Source of the DNA: CAVVIG01 sp050249955
GTDB lineage: Bacteria > Acidobacteriota > Vicinamibacteria > Vicinamibacterales > CAVVIG01
Direction: 5' to 3'
Length of the DNA stretch: 64,000 nucleotides
Assembly (NCBI GenBank): GCA_050249955.1
Contig: JBFWPN010000013.1
Coordinates: forward strand, 62,001-126,000
Numbering within the stretch: the first letter of the stretch is position 1; each line of letters begins with the position of its first letter. The position numbers were made by a program, and so were the translations under genes. This document shows, in pieces, positions 8,887-16,702 of this stretch. Below the pieces are notes generated by a model. The model saw only the letters and a program-made list of their open reading frames with translations. It was not told where the DNA came from and searched no databases.

Positions 8887-8926
8887 GCGTTCAGGTATCC
8901 GAATTCCTTAGGATAACATTCAACGA

Positions 8927-10510
8927 TTGGGCACACGGACAGCAGCGGCTTCAACGGACTTCGTCATTGTCGGCGGTGGCATTGCCGGCCTTCGTGCCGC
9001 CAGTGCGCTGGCGGCGGCCGGCAGGGTCGTCATCCTGACGAAGGCTGATGCCTCGGAGAGCAACACCGGCTACGCGCAGGGCGGCATTGCCTCGGCCATG
9101 GGGCCCGGCGACTCGATCGATTTGCACGTGGCCGACACGCTCGCTGCGGGCGCCGGACTCTGCGATGAGGCGGCCGTGCGGGTGCTGGTCACCGAGGGGC
9201 CGCGCCTCGTGCGCGAACTGATCGAGTGGGGCGCCTCGTTCGACCGCGTGGCGGACGGGTCGCTCGCCTTCGGCCTGGAGGCAGCGCACTCGGCGCACCG
9301 GATCCTGCATGCGGGCGATGCCACGGGGCGGGAGATCTCGCGCGCCATGTGGGAGCGGGTCGCCGGGCTCCCTGCCGTCACGGTCGTCAACCACGCGTTC
9401 GTCACCGACATCCTGACTGCGGACAGTGCGGTGGCCGGCATCCGTTACGTCGATGATGCCGGAGAGCTGCAGGAACTCGCGTGCCCGCGCGTCCTGCTTG
9501 CCACCGGGGGAGCGGGGCAGGTGTTCCGTGAGACCACCAACCCGGCCGTGGCAACCGGCGACGGGGTCGCGCTCGCCTACCTGGCCGGTGCCCGCGTGGC
9601 CGACCTCGAGTTCGTGCAGTTCCACCCGACGGCGCTGAGCCTGCCCGGGGCGCCGCGCTTCCTCATCTCGGAAGCGCTGCGTGGGGAAGGGGCACGGCTC
9701 GTCAACGACCGCGGCGAACGCTTCATGCTGCGGTACGACAGGGCCGGCGACCTCGCGCCCAGGGACGTCGTGGCGCGTGGCATTGTCCGCGAAGGCAACG
9801 CGACCGGCCGGCCGGTGTTCCTCACCCTGGGTCACCTCGATCCGGCCAGGGTACGCGCGCGGTTCCCGACCATTGCGGAGATGTGCGCGCGCGTCGGCCT
9901 CGACCTCGCCACCGACCTCATTCCCGTGGGGCCTGCGGCCCACTACATGATGGGTGGCGTCGACACCGACGAGTGGGGCCGTACGTCGGTTCCGGGCCTG
10001 TTCGCGGCCGGGGAGACGGCCTGCACGGGGGTCCACGGCGCCAACCGCCTCGCGAGCAACTCGCTGCTCGAAGGGCTCGTCTTCGGCGCGCGGGCGGCGC
10101 AGGCCATGCTCGGGGCTCCGGCGGCAGCGCCGCTGAAGGCGGACCGACGGCTCGTGGCGGGCGCCTCGATGTCCGTGCCTCCGGTGCCCATGGATGCCCC
10201 GGAGATTCGCGACCTGATGTGGCGCGCCGCAGGCCTGTTCCGCACCAGGGAGGGGCTGCTGGACGCGGGGGCCCGCCTCGAGGCCGCGCACGCCGCGGCA
10301 TCGCGCATGGCGTCCGGGGCCGACACCACGGGACCCGAGGCCTGGCGGCTGCGGAACCTGTCGCTCGTGGCGCTGCTGGTCGCCCGCGCCGCGCTCCGAC
10401 GCGATGAGAGCCGCGGCGGGCACTTCCGCGCCGACTTCCCGGACCGCGACGATGTACACTTCAAGGTCCACCTGGCGGAGCAGCGCAGCGCGCTCCGCAC
10501 GCACAGCTGA
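8927..10510 (+). CDS. nadB: L-aspartate oxidase
   Basis: A 527-residue FAD enzyme oxidising L-aspartate to iminoaspartate for de novo NAD synthesis. The N-terminal Rossmann motif V-G-G-G-I-A-G-L-R-A-A is followed by S-N-T-G-Y-A-Q-G-G-I-A-S-A, and later by the succinate dehydrogenase/fumarate reductase-type catalytic block with H-F-H-P-T-like Q-F-H-P-T-A-L. The C-terminal helical domain is complete. The best start is TTG at 8927; no ATG or GTG is better placed, and AGGA at 8911-8914 is a weak ribosome site. No nadA or nadC is next to it. proS follows after 6 nt, so they are likely co-transcribed. Confidence 0.93.
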   Translation: MGTRTAAASTDFVIVGGGIAGLRAASALAAAGRVVILTKADASESNTGYAQGGIASAMGPGDSIDLHVADTLAAGAGLCDEAAVRVLVTEGPRLVRELIEWGASFDRVADGSLAFGLEAAHSAHRILHAGDATGREISRAMWERVAGLPAVTVVNHAFVTDILTADSAVAGIRYVDDAGELQELACPRVLLATGGAGQVFRETTNPAVATGDGVALAYLAGARVADLEFVQFHPTALSLPGAPRFLISEALRGEGARLVNDRGERFMLRYDRAGDLAPRDVVARGIVREGNATGRPVFLTLGHLDPARVRARFPTIAEMCARVGLDLATDLIPVGPAAHYMMGGVDTDEWGRTSVPGLFAAGETACTGVHGANRLASNSLLEGLVFGARAAQAMLGAPAAAPLKADRRLVAGASMSVPPVPMDAPEIRDLMWRAAGLFRTREGLLDAGARLEAAHAAASRMASGADTTGPEAWRLRNLSLVALLVARAALRRDESRGGHFRADFPDRDDVHFKVHLAEQRSALRTHS

Positions 10511-10516
10511 GTACTG

Positions 10517-11974
10517 ATGGCCAAACACGACAAAGCAGACGCGTTCGTCACCGAGATCACGCCCCGTTCGCAGGACTTCTCCCGCTGGTATGTCGACGTG
10601 GTCCGGCGGGCCGAACTCGCGGACTATTCCCCCGTGAAGGGGTGCATGGTCATACGTCCGTATGGCTACGCGATCTGGGAGCTGATCCAGGCGGCGCTCG
10701 ACAAGGAGATCAAGCGCACGGGCCATGTGAACGCCTACTTCCCGTTGTTCATCCCGAACAGCCTGCTCACCAAGGAAGCCGAGCACGTCGAGGGGTTCGC
10801 GCCGCAGGTGGCCTACGTCACCCACGGCGGCGGCGAGGAGCTCGAGGAGAAGCTGGTCGTGCGGCCGACGTCCGAGGCGATCATCGGCGTCATGTACTCG
10901 AAGTGGGTGCAGTCGTGGCGTGACCTGCCGATCCTGCTGAACCAGTGGGCGAACGTGGTGCGCTGGGAGAAGGTCACGCGGCCGTTCCTCCGGACCACCG
11001 AGTTCCTGTGGCAGGAAGGGCACACGGCGCACGAGACGGCGGAGGAGGCCGAGACCGAGACCCGCAAGATGCTCGATGTCTATGCGGACGTCTGCGCGCG
11101 GCTGCTGGCGATGCCTGTGGTGAAGGGGATCAAGAGCGAGAGCGAGAAGTTCGCCGGCGCCCTGCGCACCTACTCGATCGAGGCGCTCATGGGCGACGGC
11201 CGCGCACTGCAGGCGGGCACGTCGCACAACCTCGGGCAGAACTTCGCGAAGGCGTTCGACATCACGTTCCAGGCTCGCGACAAGTCGGTGCAGCACGTGT
11301 GGGGTACGTCGTGGGGTGTCACCACCCGCCTGATTGGCGCGGTCATCATGACCCACGGCGATGACAGCGGCCTCGTCCTCCCGCCCAACGTCGCACCCTA
11401 CCAGGTGGTCATCGTCCCGATCGGGCGCGACAACTGGCGCGACACGGTGCTGCCGACCGCCCAGCAGATCCAGCAGCAGCTGGTCGATGCCGGAATCCGC
11501 GTCACGCTCGACGAGCGGGATGAGCGTCCGGGCTGGAAGTTCTCCGAGTGGGAGATGCGTGGCGTTCCTCTGCGACTCGAGATCGGGCCGAAGGACATCG
11601 AGAAGGGGCAGGTGCTGCTGGCCCGCCGCGACACCCGCGAGAAGCTCGGGGTGCCGATGGAGGAGCTGGCCGTCAAGGTGCAGGGGCTGCTCGAGGAGAT
11701 CCAGCAGGCGCTGCTCGCACGTGCGCTGCAGTTCCGCGACGACCACACGCATCGTGCCGAGGACTACGACAGCTTCAGGACGACCATGGAAGGCCGTCCC
11801 GGGTTCGTGATCGCGCCGTGGTGCGGCGTCGCCGAGTGCGAGGCGCAGATCAAGACCGACACGCAGGCGACGATCCGCAACATGCCGCTCGACGCCACGG
11901 CGCCCGAGGGCAAGGCCTGTGTCCGGTGTGGTGCGCCTGCCGTGGCGGAGGCCTGGTTCGCGAAGGCCTACTGA
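10517..11974 (+). CDS. proS: Prolyl-tRNA synthetase, type 3 (archaeal/eukaryotic-like)
   Basis: A 485-residue class II synthetase charging tRNA-Pro. It lacks the YbaK-like editing insertion of the usual bacterial type and carries instead the C-terminal extension of the archaeal/eukaryotic-type enzyme, ending in W-F-A-K-A-Y. Four cysteines in two pairs (C-G-V-A-E-C and C-V-R-C) could bind zinc. Class II motifs are visible: motif 2 region V-V-R-W-E-K-V-T-R-P-F-L-R-T-T-E-F-L and motif 3 G-T-S-W-G-V-T-T-R. This subtype is known from Thermus, Deinococcus, mycoplasmas and other scattered bacteria. It is likely co-transcribed with nadB. Confidence 0.95.
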   Translation: MAKHDKADAFVTEITPRSQDFSRWYVDVVRRAELADYSPVKGCMVIRPYGYAIWELIQAALDKEIKRTGHVNAYFPLFIPNSLLTKEAEHVEGFAPQVAYVTHGGGEELEEKLVVRPTSEAIIGVMYSKWVQSWRDLPILLNQWANVVRWEKVTRPFLRTTEFLWQEGHTAHETAEEAETETRKMLDVYADVCARLLAMPVVKGIKSESEKFAGALRTYSIEALMGDGRALQAGTSHNLGQNFAKAFDITFQARDKSVQHVWGTSWGVTTRLIGAVIMTHGDDSGLVLPPNVAPYQVVIVPIGRDNWRDTVLPTAQQIQQQLVDAGIRVTLDERDERPGWKFSEWEMRGVPLRLEIGPKDIEKGQVLLARRDTREKLGVPMEELAVKVQGLLEEIQQALLARALQFRDDHTHRAEDYDSFRTTMEGRPGFVIAPWCGVAECEAQIKTDTQATIRNMPLDATAPEGKACVRCGAPAVAEAWFAKAY

Positions 11975-11984
11975 GCGCCGCGCG

Positions 11985-13022
11985 TCACGGCGCCAGGTAG
12001 GCCCGCACCCGCAACCCGAGCGGGAGGTCCCGGCCATCCTCGAGTTCCACGAGGGTTTCCAGCACCTTCTGGTCCACCCGTTCGGTCGGCTCGTCGGTCC
12101 GCACGTTCTTCTTGCCCAGCATCTCGCCAATCCGCACCACGCGGCCGGGGAACCGGCGCGCGCCGAACGCATCGGCCGTTACGTAGGCCGGCTGGCCGAC
12201 GCGCAGCCGGGCCACGTCGGTCTCGTCGACGTCGACCCGCACGCGCACCGAGGACCGGTCGGCGACTGTGACGATGGGCGAGTCGAACTGTGTCGAGACG
12301 CTCTCACCAGCCCGGGCATGTCGGCGCAGGACGACGCCGTCGATAGGCGAGCGGACGATGGTCTTGTCCAGGACGGCGCGTGCCTCGGCCAGCCGTGCAC
12401 GTGCGAGGGCCACGTCCGCCCGCGCCCGCGAGCGATCCTCCTCGCGCGCCTCCGCATCGACGAGTGCGTGCCGTTCCCGCAACGACTCCACGCGGGCGGT
12501 GGCCACCCTGAAGGCCTGCTCCGCACGGTCCATCTCGGCCCGTGAGATCACCTTCTCGTCATACAGCTCGCGGGCACGCCCGTGGTCGGCCTGCGCGTGC
12601 GCGAGGTCGGCCTCCGCCTGGTGGAGATCGGCCTCCGCCCCGCGGCGCTCCTCGCCGCGCGCGCCATTCTCAACCCGGCGTGCGTCGGCTTCGCGGGCGC
12701 GCACCTCGGCCTCGGCCGAGACCACGCGGGCGCGGTAATCGTCGTTCACCAGTTCGGCCAGCACCTGGCCGGCCACCACCGTGTCGCCTTCGTCCACCAG
12801 GACCCGCTGCAGCTTCCCGCCCACCTGCGACGCAATGCGGATCGACTCGGACCTGGCCTCCACCACGCCGGGCGCGGCAATCGGTGCCGTAGGGGCCGGC
12901 GCGGAGCCGTCAGCGGGGCCAGGCTCGGCCGGGGCACGCCTGGCAAACACGGCCAGGTTCAGGCCGGCTATGGCGACGATGCCGGCGACAATCAACCACC
13001 TCGAACGGGACATGCGCGTCAT
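11985..13022 (-). CDS. HlyD-family periplasmic adaptor of an ABC exporter
   Basis: A 345-residue membrane fusion protein. One N-terminal membrane helix (S-R-W-L-I-V-A-G-I-V-A-I-A-G-L-N-L-A-V-F) leads to a barrel-sandwich (lipoyl) half, a long Arg/Glu/Ala-rich coiled-coil hairpin (about 110-215), the second lipoyl half with the S-P-I-D-G-V-V-L motif, and a beta-barrel domain. It bridges the inner-membrane exporter to an outer-membrane channel. Its ATG overlaps the ATPase stop (ATGA), so the operon order is tetR, permease, ATPase, adaptor. The set resembles DevBCA/MacAB-type exporters. No outer-membrane factor is encoded beside it. Confidence 0.88.
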   Translation of the reverse strand: MTRMSRSRWLIVAGIVAIAGLNLAVFARRAPAEPGPADGSAPAPTAPIAAPGVVEARSESIRIASQVGGKLQRVLVDEGDTVVAGQVLAELVNDDYRARVVSAEAEVRAREADARRVENGARGEERRGAEADLHQAEADLAHAQADHGRARELYDEKVISRAEMDRAEQAFRVATARVESLRERHALVDAEAREEDRSRARADVALARARLAEARAVLDKTIVRSPIDGVVLRRHARAGESVSTQFDSPIVTVADRSSVRVRVDVDETDVARLRVGQPAYVTADAFGARRFPGRVVRIGEMLGKKNVRTDEPTERVDQKVLETLVELEDGRDLPLGLRVRAYLAP

Positions 13023-13732
13023 GCGCCGACTCCTTCAACGCTGAGTACGGGTCGTTCATCGGATACCACGCGGCCGTCGGCCATCCGCACCACGCGGTTG
13101 GCGTACGGCTGCATGCGTCCGTCATGGGTGACGATGACCACGGCACGGCCGCGGTCCCTGGCGAGCCCCTGCATCAGCTGCATCACCGAGTGGCCGCTGT
13201 GCGAGTCGAGGGCTGCCGTCGGTTCGTCGGCGAGCAGGATGGCCGGTCCGCCGGCCAGCGCGCGGGCGATGGCCACGCGCTGCTTCTGTCCGCCGCTGAG
13301 GTCGGCCGGATGGGCGTGGAGCTTCGCGGACAGCCCCACCTGGTCGAGCAGGTCGCTGGCCTCGCGTCGCGCGGCCGTGCCGCGGATGCCGCGCAGATCC
13401 AGCGCCAGCTCCACGTTCTGGACCGCGGACAGCGTGGGGAACAGGTTGAAACCCTGGAACACGAAGCCGATGTTCCTCAGGCGGAAGTTCGAGAGGTCGC
13501 GGTCGCCGAGCCCGTCGAGGGCCTGGCCGTCCACCGTGACCGTGCCTGCCGTGGCGCGGAGGATGCCGCCGAGGATCGAGAGCAGCGTGGTCTTGCCGCT
13601 GCCCGACGGTCCCATGAGCAGGGTCATCTCGCCGCGGTGGACGTCGAGGTCCACGTGCTCCAGCGCCACCATGGCGGCCTCACCCTGTGCGTAGACCTTG
13701 CGCAGCCCGCGTGCCGAGAGTGCCACGCTCAT
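13019..13732 (-). CDS. ABC transporter ATP-binding protein (LolD/MacB/DevA type)
   Basis: A 237-residue ATPase. It has Walker A G-P-S-G-S-G-K-T, the signature L-S-G-G-Q-K-Q-R, Walker B I-L-L-A-D-E-P-T-A-A-L-D, and the switch histidine in I-V-T-H-D. The start is M-S-V-A-L-S-A-R-G-L at 13732; upstream codons in frame (to 13801) overlap the permease gene and look non-coding. The protein belongs to the family that powers FtsX-like permeases without carrying substrate across in the classic way. It is coupled to the adaptor by a 4-nt overlap and follows the permease by 4 nt. Confidence 0.92.
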   Translation of the reverse strand: MSVALSARGLRKVYAQGEAAMVALEHVDLDVHRGEMTLLMGPSGSGKTTLLSILGGILRATAGTVTVDGQALDGLGDRDLSNFRLRNIGFVFQGFNLFPTLSAVQNVELALDLRGIRGTAARREASDLLDQVGLSAKLHAHPADLSGGQKQRVAIARALAGGPAILLADEPTAALDSHSGHSVMQLMQGLARDRGRAVVIVTHDGRMQPYANRVVRMADGRVVSDERPVLSVEGVGA

Positions 13733-13736
13733 CGCA

Positions 13737-14879
13737 TCACCCCTTGAAGACCATCGCCGGGTCGAGGCGGGTGACCTTGTTGATCGAGACCATGGCCGCA
13801 CCCACGCACATCACGACGGTGAGCACCAGCATCCCGGCCACCATGGCCGGCGGCACCACGATCGCTGCGCCGCCGCTCTGGCTCCCCTTGACCACGAAGT
13901 AGCTCACGACCATCGCGAGCGTGTAGCCGGCGAGCGCGCTGGCGACCGCCTGCTGGATGATCACCCTGTAGAGATACGCGTTGGTCGCGCCCATCGCCTT
14001 CAGCGTCCCGTACTCGCGCAGGTGATCCATGGTCGTGGCGTAGATGGTCTGCGCCACGACCACGACGCCCACGATGAGCCCAAGCGCGGCGGCGAGCAGC
14101 ACGGCCACACCGGCCCCGGTGGTGAACATCCAATAACTGCGGGTCATCTCGCTGAAGGCGGCGGTGGTGTGCACGTCGCTGTCGGGCAGCTGCGCGGCCA
14201 GGGCCCCCTGCACGGCGGCGGTGTCCGCGCCGTCCGCGAGCTTCACCAGGATGAACAGCGTCTGGTCGGTCTCGACGCCCGCGTACTGCTGTGCGCTCTT
14301 GAACGAGGTGAACACATAGGGCGACGTGGTGAACGAGCGGATCCCGCGCGTGAGGCCGACCACCCGCGCGCGGCGTCCGTTGATCTCGACGATCTGGTCG
14401 ACACCGGTGATGCCGAGCTTCTCCATGTACAGCTCGTCGATCATGACCGTGTCCGCCTCCTGCAGCAGCCGTGGGTCGCCGCTGACGATGTTCCACGGGC
14501 CGCCGAGCGACTGGTCCGGATCGAAGCCCACCACCTGCACGCTCTCCTGGCGGCCGTCGGGCCGTTTCCACTGCGAGAACCGGACGACGTACTTCGTGGC
14601 TTCGGCCACGCCGGGCGTCCGCAGGGCGGTGTAGACCTTCCGCTCGGAGAACGGCACGCCCACCTCCACGTAGCCCACGCGTGCGGCGGTGATCCAGAGG
14701 TCCGCACGGCTGTTGTCGATGAGCCCCGTGGTTGCGGAGGTGAACCCGACGAAGAGCCCGAGTTCCACGACGATCAGCACCACGGCGAAGACGATGCCGG
14801 TGAGGGTGACGGCAAGCCGCACCTTGTCGTGCACGAGGTTGCGCCAGGCCAGTTCGGACATGGGAAGCGTCACGCGCAT
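13737..14879 (-). CDS. ABC transporter permease, FtsX/DevC family
   Basis: A 380-residue inner-membrane protein with the FtsX layout: one helix near the N-terminus (L-T-G-I-V-F-A-V-V-L-I-V-V-E-L-G-L-F-V-G), a periplasmic MacB-like domain of about 200 residues, then three helices in the C-terminal half. The closest family is DevC, the permease of HlyD/ABC exporters described in cyanobacteria. The gene begins 52 nt after the TetR gene on the same strand, with an operator-like palindrome in between. Expression is therefore likely under that repressor. The exported substrate is unknown. Confidence 0.88.
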   Translation of the reverse strand: MRVTLPMSELAWRNLVHDKVRLAVTLTGIVFAVVLIVVELGLFVGFTSATTGLIDNSRADLWITAARVGYVEVGVPFSERKVYTALRTPGVAEATKYVVRFSQWKRPDGRQESVQVVGFDPDQSLGGPWNIVSGDPRLLQEADTVMIDELYMEKLGITGVDQIVEINGRRARVVGLTRGIRSFTTSPYVFTSFKSAQQYAGVETDQTLFILVKLADGADTAAVQGALAAQLPDSDVHTTAAFSEMTRSYWMFTTGAGVAVLLAAALGLIVGVVVVAQTIYATTMDHLREYGTLKAMGATNAYLYRVIIQQAVASALAGYTLAMVVSYFVVKGSQSGGAAIVVPPAMVAGMLVLTVVMCVGAAMVSINKVTRLDPAMVFKG

Positions 14880-14892
14880 GGTGTTGACATCG

Positions 14893-14925
14893 TGTTATGA
14901 CGTAACAGTGTTAACCACAGTTCAA
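14893..14925 (-). promoter_or_regulatory. Operator and probable internal promoter before the exporter genes
   Basis: CGTAACAGTGTTAAC (14901-14915) matches the palindrome in front of the TetR gene at 13 of 15 positions. A second overlapping inverted repeat, TGTTA-n5-TAACA, occupies 14893-14907. On the minus strand TTGAAC (from 14920-14925) and TCATAA (14895-14900) flank the operator with a 19-nt spacer, a slightly long sigma-70 spacing. A repressor bound here would block the promoter. Confidence 0.6.
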
Positions 14926-14931
14926 AAAAAA

Positions 14932-15558
14932 TCATCGCCGCCGCAGCCGGAGTCCCTCGATGGTGGTGTCGATGAGCGACTCGAGCACGGCCTTCTGGTC
15001 ACCCCAGGCGAAGTTCGGCATCTGGATCAGGAGCGCGGTCACGCCGTGCAGTGCGGCCCATGCGGCGCGGGTGGTGACGTCGGGGTCGACCTTCCTGAAT
15101 CGGCCCGCGTCGATGCAGGCCTGGATGGACGTGCGCATGATGCCCAGGGCCTTCATGCCGTTCGAGTCGGGGTTGTTGTACCTGGCCACGTCCTCGGGAA
15201 GCTGGTCGTGCGGCACGGCCACGAACGTGGCGAGGTAGTGCTGGGGGTGGCGCAGGCCGAAGGCCACGTACCGCCGCATGCCTTCCCGGATGCGGGCGAC
15301 CGGGTCCTTGACGTCCGACTCGAGCGAGGCGAGCTCCGCCACCAGGCGACCGAAGGTCTCCTCGCAGACCTGGAACACCAGGTCGCGCTTGTCCTCGAAG
15401 TGCAGGTAGATGGCGGTGGGGGAGTACTCGATGCGCTCGGCGACCTTGCGCATCGACAGCTGTTCGAAGCCCTCGCGGGCCAGGATGTCCCGGGCTGCGT
15501 CGATGATCTCCTGCCGGAGCTGGGCCTTCTGCCGTGCGCGTCTGGACTGGATGGTCAT
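14932..15558 (-). CDS. TetR-family transcriptional repressor
   Basis: A 208-residue regulator. The N-terminal 60 residues form a TetR helix-turn-helix: I-I-D-A-A-R-D-I-L-A-R-E-G-F-E-Q-L-S-M-R-K-V-A, then I-E-Y-S-P-T-A-I-Y-L-H-F-E-D-K. The C-terminal ligand domain resembles the WHG-type C-terminal family. It is first in the exporter operon. A perfect 15-bp palindrome 9 bp upstream of its start, and a near copy before the permease gene, strongly suggest autorepression and control of the transporter. The inducer is probably a substrate of the pump, but nothing in the sequence identifies it. Confidence 0.93.
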   Translation of the reverse strand: MTIQSRRARQKAQLRQEIIDAARDILAREGFEQLSMRKVAERIEYSPTAIYLHFEDKRDLVFQVCEETFGRLVAELASLESDVKDPVARIREGMRRYVAFGLRHPQHYLATFVAVPHDQLPEDVARYNNPDSNGMKALGIMRTSIQACIDAGRFRKVDPDVTTRAAWAALHGVTALLIQMPNFAWGDQKAVLESLIDTTIEGLRLRRR

Positions 15559-15567
15559 CGAGCCGTG

Positions 15568-15609
15568 GTTAACAGTGTTAACTTAGATCGCGTCCCGAAG
15601 GACGGTCAA
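15568..15609 (-). promoter_or_regulatory. Promoter with palindromic TetR operator
   Basis: GTTAACAGTGTTAAC (15568-15582) is a perfect odd-length palindrome with 7-bp arms GTTAACA and TGTTAAC around one central base. On the minus strand TTGACC (15604-15609) and TAAGTT (15580-15585) form a -35/-10 pair with an 18-nt spacer, and the operator covers the end of the -10. The -35 overlaps the stop codon of the HEAT-repeat gene. Confidence 0.75.
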
Positions 15610-16625
15610 GCCCAGAGGAACGCGGCCACATCCTTCCAGCGTGCGCTGATCCGCTTCCCGGCCGCCGAACGGCGTGACACCTGCTCGCGCTTCGCGATGG
15701 CCTCGAAGACGTCCTTCAGCTTCTGCCGCCACCAGTCGTCCGCCGGGCGTCCCCCTTCAACGGCCTTGTGATAGGCCGCCGCCACTGCCTCGAGGCAGGA
15801 GGCATCGCCGATGGCCGCTGCCGCACCAAGGAAGTCCACCGGCAAGGGCTCCCGGGCCGACTCCAGCGACTCGCGCAGGTCGTACAGCGCAACCCGGCTG
15901 CCCCGCTTGGCGAGCGCGGCGTGTGCCGCTCCACGAAGCGCGATCCACTCCGGCCGAAGGGCGCCGGTCTCGGCACCCTCCCTGAAGCGGATCCGTTCGA
16001 TCACCTGTTGCAGGGTCACGACCGGCACCTCACCAGCAGCCTCGCTCACGGCCACGCGCAGCAGGGCGGGCTGGTCCGGTAGTGCCCCCTCCGCGGCGTC
16101 CTTCAGGGCGAACACCGGGTCGCTCCCGGCGTCGGGGCCAAGGCCGGCCGCACTGGCAATGGCCTGATCCGGGTCGTTCCCCAGCGCGGTCAGCAGCGGG
16201 CCGATGGTGGCTGGTCCAACTTCACGGATGGCCCGGATGGCGGCCAGGCGCAGCGCGCGAGCCTTCGTGCGGTCGAGGGCGGTGGCCGTCAGGCGGTCCA
16301 GGGCGTCCACGCCGCGGCCTGACGGCAGGAAGCGTTGCAGCACGCCGACGGCGGCGACCGCAATGCGTGTCTGTGGCGTGTCGAGCAGGGTGAGGGCCGG
16401 TTCGAAGGCGCGCAGGTTGCCGATGCCTTCGAGTGCGTGCAGCGCCGCCATGCGTGCATCATCGCTGGCGGCGGGGTCGCCGGCGAGGGCGATCAGGCGA
16501 GGCACGGCGCGTTCGCCGATGACCGTGAGCCTCGCCACGGCGCCGTCGCGGGCCAGCGCGCTCGGCGAGGCCAGTTCCGCCAGCAGGGCCTCGACCTGCC
16601 GACCGGTTGACGCGCGAATCACCAC
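15606..16625 (-). CDS. HEAT-repeat protein
   Basis: A 339-residue, mostly helical cytosolic protein. Repeating units of about 35 residues, such as A-R-D-G-A-V-A-R-L-T-V-I-G-E-R-A-V-P-R-L and A-A-L-H-A-L-E-G-I-G-N-L-R-A-F, are typical of HEAT/PBS-lyase repeats used for protein binding. The start is GTG (16625 or the adjacent GTG at 16622). No enzyme motif is visible and no partner is evident. It sits between the OmpA-like gene and the TetR exporter operon; its stop overlaps the -35 of the tetR promoter. Confidence 0.75.
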   Translation of the reverse strand: MVIRASTGRQVEALLAELASPSALARDGAVARLTVIGERAVPRLIALAGDPAASDDARMAALHALEGIGNLRAFEPALTLLDTPQTRIAVAAVGVLQRFLPSGRGVDALDRLTATALDRTKARALRLAAIRAIREVGPATIGPLLTALGNDPDQAIASAAGLGPDAGSDPVFALKDAAEGALPDQPALLRVAVSEAAGEVPVVTLQQVIERIRFREGAETGALRPEWIALRGAAHAALAKRGSRVALYDLRESLESAREPLPVDFLGAAAAIGDASCLEAVAAAYHKAVEGGRPADDWWRQKLKDVFEAIAKREQVSRRSAAGKRISARWKDVAAFLWA

Positions 16626-16643
16626 GGCCGGATCTTAGAACAC

Positions 16644-16673
16644 AAAAGGGGGCGACCCGTGACGATCGCCCCC
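16644..16673 (-). terminator. Rho-independent terminator after the OmpA-like gene
   Basis: GGGGGCGA (16648-16655) pairs with TCGCCCCC (16666-16673) around a 10-nt loop. Read on the minus strand the stem is followed by TTTT (16644-16647). It lies 30 nt beyond the OmpA-like stop and just before the HEAT-repeat gene start. Confidence 0.75.
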
Positions 16674-16680
16674 TTCCGAC

Positions 16681-16698
16681 ATTGCAGATTGCTGATGG
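16681..16698. repeat. Degenerate 7-bp-period repeat
   Basis: ATTGCAG, ATTGCTG and a partial third unit lie head to tail between the OmpA-like stop and its terminator. Similar 7-bp-period tracts occur in other gaps of this window. Confidence 0.45.
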
Positions 16699-16702
16699 AG
16701 CG

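Noticed and set aside
8951..12172. Open frame of 1073 codons on the minus strand opposite nadB and proS
   Set aside because: It mirrors two clearly conserved plus-strand genes. Its translation is rich in Arg, His, Asp and Gly without domain motifs, the usual shadow of GC-rich genes.
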